Positions 1 to 8,600 of a stretch of 16,395 nucleotides of DNA are shown piece after piece; position 1 is the first letter of the stretch, and each line of letters opens with the position of its first letter. The position numbers and the translations under genes are program-made. Source of the stretch: CAIXQW01 sp046049675 (GTDB lineage Bacteria > Bacteroidota > Bacteroidia > Chitinophagales > Chitinophagaceae); assembly GCA_046049675.1 (NCBI GenBank), contig JBJORA010000066.1:1-16395 (forward strand), read 5' to 3'. The notes under the pieces were generated by a model that worked only from the letters and a program-made list of their open reading frames with translations, did no database searches and had not been told where the DNA came from.

Positions 1-2298
1 GGGAAAGAGTATGGCCATTTTTATAGCTATCCTAGTAACGACTCTGGGGCTGCATATTTAAGTGGGCACGATGGTGCTATTTACTATAGTGGTGCAAATA
101 GACCCGATATCGTGTTAACTAATAATAGTGGTGTAGTGCAAGCAGCAAGTGCCAACGAAAATTATTGGGACATACAAATTACTGGTGCAAATACCAACCC
201 TGCTAAATACATTTGGCTTGCAACTGAAAAGTTTGCAGGTAGTGGTATAGATGTAGTCGCTGTAGAGTATCCAGTTGGCACACCACTTATAGGCACAAGC
301 TACGGCACAGATAAAACTATTTATGAAGTTAATGCTACCGGATTAGCCAATCCAAACTTTAATATCGTAAGAGTTTATTTTAGTAAAGTAGGTTGCGGCA
401 GCGATAGTTTAAAAATTAGATCCGGCTGGGACTGCACAGCATTTGCAACATCGGCCAATAACAGTTGTGCAAGTAAAGACCTTACATTGAAAGCTACTAG
501 TGCATTGAGTGAAATTCAATTATTGATCACAGAACAACCTGCACTTGGTGCAACGATAGATATTTGTGCACCAGTACACTACAAATTACGTGTGCGCAGT
601 ACTCAAAACGGCGATTTAGATAATCCACGTGTACAAATAGTACCACCGCTTGGCATGACTGTAGTTGGCAATAGTTTTACATACAGCTACGCCGGCGATA
701 ATAATCCTGAGGTGTTTACTGTAGCGCCTGTTGCTGGCGTACATGATTTACTGTTAGAAGATCATTCGGTATTACAAGCTACAGGCTTAAACGGTGTAAG
801 TACTGCAAATAATGCCGACGAAAGAACTGCTTTTGTAGAGTTTGATTTGCAAGTAACAAGCTGCACATTTAAGACTGGAGGCGTGCCAAGATTTACAGTG
901 TTTGGCAATAGAGTATGCGGCGGTGTAGCAACGGGTAATGGCTTGGTTTCTAAGGCTCGGCCAGTTAAAGTGGCACCACAAGTTGGTGGGCCAACTTTAA
1001 GCAATACTATATCAGTTAATCCAACTGTAATATCGTGTGGGGCTCCAGTTGCAGTTAGTTCTTCAATTACTAGCTCCGATGGCAATAATTATGAAGGCGA
1101 TAGCGCATTGTACCTTTTACCTAAAGGTTTAAGGATTGTGCCTGGCTCGGTAGTAATTGTTGGCACCTATGCGGCAATGGCAACCACAGACTCTAGTATA
1201 GAAATACATATGGGTAATAATGCTGGAAATACCATAGACCTTAATTTTGCGATTGAAGCTACCAGTGAAGTGCCTTGCTCTGCCGATCCGTTTTTTGTAA
1301 ACAGTCAAGTCTACAGAAGCAGAGGTTATAATTGTCCTGCTACTTTTGGCAGTTGTCAAATTGCAGAGCTTACAAGTGACGATACACTCTCTGTTACAGC
1401 TGTAAAGCCACAGCTTGAAATTCCATCATTTGTATTTACAGAAAACAGCGGCAACATTACGTACGACATGGCTATTGCAAACGCAGGCAATCAAGACGCT
1501 AGCGCCGGCCAAGCTGTAATCAATATATTCTGCAACGATTCTACCGGAGCTTTACTCCATAGTATAAATAATTTAGGAGTATCACAAGGATCTACGGTAG
1601 CGCATACTGGGTCGTTTGCCTACAATACAGCGATTTGTGCGCAGGGTTCAAGCTTATTTGCAAAGGTGGCGGACACGACTGCAGCGGGCACTCCTGCTTG
1701 CGTTTGTGCAACAACAAAAGGTACAATTTCTGCTAGCACACCATTGGCTGTAGTACTAAAGGCGTTTGACGCAATTGGCGCAAGCACAGGCTACAACCAA
1801 ATTAATTGGCAAATGCTTAGTGAAGAAGATGTAGATCACTATAGCGTAGAATGCAGCAATAGCAGCAGTAATGGTTTTAAGCAAATTGCTGAAACTGCAA
1901 AAGATGATGCTAATAATAAATCTTACACAGCTTTACACAAATTGCCAAGTGGCAACGATTACTATAGGCTAAAAGTTACAACTAGCAATGGCCACTTCTA
2001 TAGTAATGTAGTACAAGTAAAAAATCAACATGTATCTAATATACCAAGCTATACTGTGTTCCCTAATCCTGCTGCAAATGTAGCAACCTTGCAATTTGCT
2101 AGTAAGCGTACAGGTCTAATCACCGTTGGCGTGTATGATATGCTAGGTAAGCAACTTTTCTCTAGCGAGTACAATGTACAATACGGAGTAAACAATATTG
2201 GCATTGATGTTGCTAAACTTGCCAATGGTCAATACATCATTAGATACACAGATGTTTCAAATAACGAAAGAGGGCTTATTAAGTTTAGCAAAAACTAG
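1..2298 (+). CDS. T9SS-secreted Cys-containing surface protein, C-terminal part (5' truncated by window)
   Basis: The frame is open from base 1, so the gene starts upstream; a GTG at 112 is internal, not a credible start. The visible part is 765 residues. It consists of beta-rich segments, with motifs such as SGWDCTAF, a DICAP segment followed by a PPLGMTVV segment, and VISCGAP. These resemble the conserved-repeat (DUF11-like) modules of secreted Bacteroidota proteins. A fibronectin-III-like stretch (INWQMLSEEDVDHYSVE ... YYRLKV) follows. The last ~85 residues are a type A T9SS sorting domain: YTVFPNPAANVATLQF, then VYDMLGKQLF, then LANGQYIIRY. In this family the tail directs passage through the outer-membrane T9SS and is removed by the sortase, leaving the protein on the cell surface or released. 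The stop TAG lies at 2296-2298. The next gene downstream looks like a paralogue. The specific ligand or role is unknown; adhesion is an inference. Confidence 0.9.
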   Translation, partial: GKEYGHFYSYPSNDSGAAYLSGHDGAIYYSGANRPDIVLTNNSGVVQAASANENYWDIQITGANTNPAKYIWLATEKFAGSGIDVVAVEYPVGTPLIGTSYGTDKTIYEVNATGLANPNFNIVRVYFSKVGCGSDSLKIRSGWDCTAFATSANNSCASKDLTLKATSALSEIQLLITEQPALGATIDICAPVHYKLRVRSTQNGDLDNPRVQIVPPLGMTVVGNSFTYSYAGDNNPEVFTVAPVAGVHDLLLEDHSVLQATGLNGVSTANNADERTAFVEFDLQVTSCTFKTGGVPRFTVFGNRVCGGVATGNGLVSKARPVKVAPQVGGPTLSNTISVNPTVISCGAPVAVSSSITSSDGNNYEGDSALYLLPKGLRIVPGSVVIVGTYAAMATTDSSIEIHMGNNAGNTIDLNFAIEATSEVPCSADPFFVNSQVYRSRGYNCPATFGSCQIAELTSDDTLSVTAVKPQLEIPSFVFTENSGNITYDMAIANAGNQDASAGQAVINIFCNDSTGALLHSINNLGVSQGSTVAHTGSFAYNTAICAQGSSLFAKVADTTAAGTPACVCATTKGTISASTPLAVVLKAFDAIGASTGYNQINWQMLSEEDVDHYSVECSNSSSNGFKQIAETAKDDANNKSYTALHKLPSGNDYYRLKVTTSNGHFYSNVVQVKNQHVSNIPSYTVFPNPAANVATLQFASKRTGLITVGVYDMLGKQLFSSEYNVQYGVNNIGIDVAKLANGQYIIRYTDVSNNERGLIKFSKN

Positions 2299-2528
2299 GA
2301 CAGCAACCAGATGTTTTTATTGCGCAAAAACCTTTGATAAAAGTTATTGCAGTAAATTCCTAATGCGTATTCTGCGTTAATTGGTTCTGTGTAGTGTTTA
2401 GCTATCATTATACCGTAAGAGATGGCAAGATTAATAATAAAATAATACCAACTAGTTGCATTAGTAGGTCTATCTTGCCGATATTGTAGTGCAAATGAAC
2501 AATCAACAAAAACACCGCTCAATAGCAA
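2295..2528 (-). pseudogene. possible remnant of a small membrane protein
   Basis: This minus-strand frame gives 77 residues from a TTG and is open about 8 codons further upstream, to stops near 2553-2564. No ATG is available at the front. The translation reads like natural protein: a hydrophobic stretch (IPFALLLSGVFVDCSFAL), a polar loop (QYRQDRPTNATS), and a second hydrophobic stretch (WYYFIINLAISYGIMIA). Its stop shares the CTAG at 2295-2298 with the stop of the plus-strand gene. It could be a decayed gene, a short convergent gene with a rare start, or chance. I do not recognise a family. Confidence 0.2.
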
Positions 2529-2631
2529 TGCAAATGGTATTGGTATCAGTCTCTAAGGTTAAAGCCTGACAAATCTTATTTGATTGATACAAACTCATCT
2601 AGTTTTTTCAACGTAAGTAGTTTGTAGTCAG

Positions 2632-2639
2632 TACTTTTG
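2632..2639 (+). promoter_or_regulatory. probable promoter -7 box for the giant adhesin gene
   Basis: TACTTTTG matches the Bacteroidota housekeeping -7 consensus TAnnTTTG exactly. It lies 60 bases before the ATG at 2700. No good -33 TTG is visible about 20 bases upstream (the sequence there is TTTTTTCAAC). Transcription would start near 2645 and give an A-rich leader of about 55 bases. The box overlaps the alternative TTG start at 2637, so that start would not be in the transcript. Confidence 0.5.
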
Positions 2640-2699
2640 CGGTACGAGAAAACCACAACCAAATTAAACAAAGTTAATCAAGTACCAAACACAAAAAAT

Positions 2700-5600
2700 A
2701 TGAGAAGATTTCTACGAAACACATTGGCAGTTTGCTCTGCTTTGAGTTTTTTTTCAGCAAATGCACAAATTAGCAGCTTTCTATCCACAACGGCCGTGCC
2801 AGTTAGTAAGTGTGTAGCAGGCTCTAGCATGTCATTAAATGTTGCAGCAACGGGTACATTGGTCGTAACCATGCCAGCTGGCATCAGTTATGTGCCAGGT
2901 TCTGTAACTGGTGCAACAGAATTAAGTACAACAAGCAACACTGTAAGCCTAGATGTAACTACAGCAGGCACAGTCACTTATGAGCACACAGCTTCTTGCA
3001 CAGTAGACGAAACAGCAACGTTTACCGATCAAGCTAGTTTAAACGGTGGCGCGGCATTTGTTTCGAATGCCTACAACGTTGCTGAAGCAGCTTTGCAAAC
3101 CACCGCTATCACCAATAGCCCGCAAACCGCTAATGTGGGAGCCACAGTTATACGGACAGCATCTATCACAAATGGAGGTATTGGTGTTGCGCGTGAATGG
3201 TACTATCAAGAAATTGTACCAACTGGCGCTTATATTTTCGATTTGAATAGCATCACTTACGGAGGCGTTGCTTTTCCAGCAGCAAATGCTAGTGTTACAA
3301 GTGGTGGCGGGTTTGATACGCTTACGCTTCAGTTTACAGGCAGCTTAATGACCGCTATTGGCAATAACGATCAAGATTTTGATGGTAATTATGGTGGCGG
3401 CACACCTGAGTCTTTTAATATTGTGTATAATGCAGTACCGCTTGACTGTGGCGGCGGTGGTTATGCACTTAATAGTGCGCATCGCGTGTTTTATGGTTGT
3501 GGCGATCTTTGCAGCGATGTGAGTTTTTCAAGTAGTTTAGACATTGCAATTGCACCTCCCCCAAATTTAGCAATTACACATACCATGACACTGCCTTCAT
3601 GCCTTAATGGTATTACCGTTGTGCCTGGTACGCTTACGATAACCAATACAGGTGGTCCAACTACCGATTTTGTTGCTGAGTTTGGCAATTACTATACTTA
3701 TGCGTCTACAGCAGGCTATGGTTACCCTAGCGCAATAGACACAGCTACTTTCAAGTATAGCATTAATGGAGGTCCTTTGCAAACACCTGTTTTTACGAGT
3801 GTATATACCAATGCAGGGTATGCATGGTTTGGCAACACACCATGCGGATTAGAAAATTCAGTGGGTCAATTTACATTTTCAATTCCTGTGATACCAGCTG
3901 GAGCAACCGTGACATTTAATTACGATTTTAATATCTGTTGCACTGGTAGCCAGGCTTGTCCAGCGGGCGAAAGTTCATATATGGAGCTGTATCAGAATCA
4001 ATTGTATATTAGAACAGGTAGCTATAAAAATGCTTGCGGTGATTTGAATTATAATATACCCGCAATATACTTTAACTATAACGGCATGAGTCATAACACA
4101 GTGCTTTCATATCCATCTGATTTGTCAGACAACCAAGTGGCTAACTATGCAACAAATATTGTTGCTAGTAGTGCCATGACTGAAGGACCAGGAGCTTATT
4201 ACGAGATTATTACTATTTTGCCAGCAGGCTTTACACAAACAAGTACAGCACCAAACTTAGAATACGGGGGATTACTATGGCCTGGAACAACTATAATTTC
4301 TGGCGACAGCGTAATATCGCGTTTCTATAAAGCAAACTTACCAGGCGGGTTTGATGTTAGTGCTTGCAAGTATAACTTAGAGCTACTATTTAGTTGTGCA
4401 AGCTATGCAGGAGCTGCTACGATTAGACAGAAGCATTTTTATGTACAAGATAGTACATGCACATGTAAACGTGCCCTAACTTGTGTAAGTAACACACCTC
4501 TAATACACTGCCCAGCGCCATGCCCAGAAGGGATCAATAACCTTTTTGCTAGTGCAAACCGCGCCAATTTTGGACAACCTGACACAAACAATGATGGCCT
4601 TGCAGATGTAGGAGCAGCTTATGATTTGTCTAAAATGAATTTGAAAAATGTGATGTATGGCGACACTGTTGCCTACACCTACGGTGGCGTAGTTAATTGG
4701 ATTACAGCAAATGGTCCACTAACTAACTACTACGCAGAAACATACATACAAAATGCAACGAATAAATTTGTCGCTGTAGGAAGCCAAGTAAGTTTATACA
4801 GAAATGGCATTTTAATTTCTGGACCTACTGCCTATCCGAACACTTTTGCTAGTGACTATTTGGTCACAGACTTTAGCGCAATAGCACCTAGTATTCAGCA
4901 AGGCGATAGCATTGTAACAACTTCTAAACTTCGTTTTCAAGACCCAGCCTTTATTCAAGCTAATACTGCTGAGGTGGCTTTCATATCGCGAAACTATATG
5001 TATGCTTCTCGAATTGCTAATCCTGTAGCAGGCGACACAAGTGCGGCAACCGGTAGACTTGGTTGCGACCAGTGGGCTGGCACAGTAAACACCATTCCAT
5101 ACTATCATACAAATGAACTATATGGCACTACGGTGGCTGGTTGTAATCGCAGCTATGTCTTGCATCGCAATTACTTGTCTATAGGGCCAAATGGCACAAA
5201 CAACTATTATCAAAAGTCTTTGCGTTTTCCTTACGAGGTAAGGCAGTGGAGTTATTCAAATGGCGCTACAGTAGTTGTGCCAGCAAGCTATGGCTATACC
5301 ATTGATAGTGTGCAGGTGCGTTTTCATAGAACAGCTGGTTTAACTTATACCTATCAAGACTTTTCATCCGTACCATTTACGTATACCAACGACACCGTGC
5401 GTGTAAATTATCAGAACTTGTATGCCGAATTTGGTGGCCCAGCTACTAACCCTATAAGCGATGATGGTTATTTGGTAGACTGCTATGTATTTTTGAGTGC
5501 CAATTGCAAAACGCGCATTCCTGCAAGCGGGATAGCTAGCTCGCATGAAATGCTTCCATATAATGGAGCTTTGCCACAAAATTACCTCGCCAGCTATGGA

Positions 5601-8600
5601 TTAAACGCTGCTTACCTTGCTAGCAATCCTGTGCAATTGGTTTCTGGAGGCGGTGGCACACGCAACCTAACTGGTAAGTATTTTTCATACAATAATATTG
5701 TAGTTAGCAATCAAACACTAAGCCCAAGTAATTATGGTTATATATACTTTAAAACTAATAGCGGTACCGTTCTTACAGACGTTAAATTGGGGTCAACTAC
5801 GCTAAGTGCAGATGCAAATGGTTATTATAATATCGGCGGATTTAGCGCAGGACAAATTAAGAATCTAAGTGTAAGTGGCAGCACTACAAAGTGTGTGCCA
5901 GATACAGTACTCATGTATTACGGCTGGAGTTGTAATGGATTTCCGTCTGCACCGTTTAATGCGGCATCAGAGTGCTACACGCCTTTAAGACTAATTATTA
6001 GACCATTGTCTGCGAAAATCGATGGTCTAGTTACACCACTAGCAAGCACACCAGCTAACCCATCATTGGGTCCAAGTGGAGGCTTGTTTGGCTCTAATAC
6101 TGCAGATATGTGCGCACCTTTCCCTGTTGAAATTGTAATTAATTCGGCATTGCAAGGTAATATCTACGACATATTAAGTAACGTACAATTACCACCAGGC
6201 GTAGAGTATGTTGATGGTAGTGCGTATTTTGAAACGCCAATTGGTACTGCACCAGTTGCTGTAAGCGCTGCACAAGAGGCTACACTATCGCCAGTTGCTG
6301 CTGGTGGCATTCTACCGTTTGATTTAGAGTTAATGAGTAGCGGCTCAATAGATAGCTTGCAAGGCACCGTTGGTCAGCCAGCTAGTATTCGCCAGCTGAA
6401 AATTAGATTTTTAGCAAAGCCAACATGTGCATATAACGGCAAAGGCCGTATCAGAGCAACTTTGCTTGCTAAGCGCGCTTGCGGTGCTAATGCGCTTAAT
6501 AATGGTACTATCAAGAGTGGTAATACTTTACGATTAACACCTCCTACTGGCACTTTTGCAGTATCTGTTGTGCCAACAATCTCTCCGATTAATGCTTGTG
6601 GTGTTGCAAGTCAGGGTAGTGTAGTATTTAATAAGACTGATGCTGCAGTGCCAACAAATGATGATTCAATAATTATCACTGTACCATCTACAGTGGATAT
6701 CAACAATATTTCTTGTGCAGCTTGCATTCCTGCTTTAGCAGCACCTAATGTTGTTGACGATGGCACAACAAAAACGCTAAGTTGGGTTTTCCCAAGTGGC
6801 AATGTTACCGGTGCTTTTACTATCAACTTTGATGCTAGTGCCCAGCAAATTGCTACCTGTAGCAATCCTTTTGAAATAACAGCTGCCGTAACGCAATTGA
6901 AGGGTTTATTCTGCGCAGACCTAGGAGGCCTTTGTCCAGGATTTACTAGTATAGAAGCAGCTTCTGGCGCAGCTCTGTTTAACATAAATCTACCAAGCTA
7001 TAGTTTTAGCGCACTTGCTGTTAATGAGCATAATAATGGAGGAACTAGTACTTATGAGGTAAGTGGAAATATTACGAACTCCTCGTCTGTTAATGGTACG
7101 TCGTATACGTTGCTATATGCATTAGATATTGATGGCGACAGCCTAATTACTACTGCTGATATTATACTTGATACAGTTGTAGTTAATACACCAATTGCGG
7201 CTGGCGCAACGCAGCCATTTACTAATTTACTTGCTAATGCTCCACAAAGTGCTGGCGCAGAATTAATTGTAGGCATAGTAGCCGGATCTAACGACACTGT
7301 AAACACAACTTGCGCTTGTGGCGATGCATTTACTACAGCATTGCCAATTACTCAACCGCTTGCATCAATAGGCAATCGTGTATGGCTAGATGCTAATGGC
7401 AATGGCCTACAAGATGCAGGAGAGGTAGGCGTGTCAGGCGTAACCGTAAACTTGTATCAAAATGGCACAGATGGTTTGCCAGGTACTGCGGACGACATTA
7501 TTATTGGCACAGCTACCACAGATGCAAATGGTTTCTACCTTTTTGACTCGCTGATGCCAAGTTTTGGCACAAGTACACAGTATAATGTTGGCTTTGTACC
7601 GCCAGCAACTTACTTACTTAGCCCTAGTATTGGTGCAGGTGATAATAGCAATAATACAAATAGTGATGCAGCTACCATAGCGGGCATTAATGCAGGCGAA
7701 TACCGCACAGGCTCATACGCTTTAAGTGCTGGCGAAAGCGATACCACTGTTGATGCTGGCTTATATAAGACAGCTTCTATAGGCAATTATGTGTGGAATG
7801 ATTTGAACGGCAATGGAACGCAAGATGCTGCAGAACCTGGCATGGCTGGCGTTACTGTAACTTTATATAATGCATCTGGAAATCCAATAGCAACTACAAT
7901 CACAGACGCCACTGGCGCATACCAGTTTTCTAATTTAGTGCCTGGCAATTATAGTGTTGGTTTTACGCCACCAGTAGACTATACATTTACAGCAAGTAAT
8001 GCAGCAGGCGACAACGGCAACAACACGAATAGCGATGCTAGCAATACGCCTGGATCGAGCTTTGGAACTACACCACAATTTACCTTAAGCTCTGGCGAGA
8101 ATGATACTACGGCAGATGCTGGTTTTATTACTACTGTATCTCAAAATGTTGGCAACAAAGTTTGGTTAGACGACAATAAAAATGGTGTTCAAGATGCTAA
8201 TGAAATTGGCGTTGCTGGTGTAACGGTTACTCTATTTGATGCGGCAGGTAATGTGGTTGCTACAACTGTTACCAATAGCATCGGCGAATATCTTTTTGTA
8301 AATGTGCCTCCAGGCATTGGCTATACAATTGGATTCACAGCACCTGTTGGCGCAATATTTACTACACAAGAAACGAGTGCCACAGATACAGCTGGTAGCA
8401 ATGCAAACCCTGCCACTGGCCAAACTGCACCGTTTAACGTAATTGCTGGCCAAGATAATTTAACTATAGACGCTGGTATTTACTTGCAAGACACAAGCAA
8501 GGCAAGTGTAGGAGATAAAGTGTGGAACGACTTAAACCAAGATGGCATTCAAGACCCAGGCGAACCAGGCATACCAGGTGTAACTGTTTATTTGCTCGAC

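Noticed and set aside
6611..6985. 124-codon minus-strand ORF inside the giant adhesin gene
   Set aside because: Antisense shadow of a well-supported coding frame; low-complexity Ala/Val/Leu translation.
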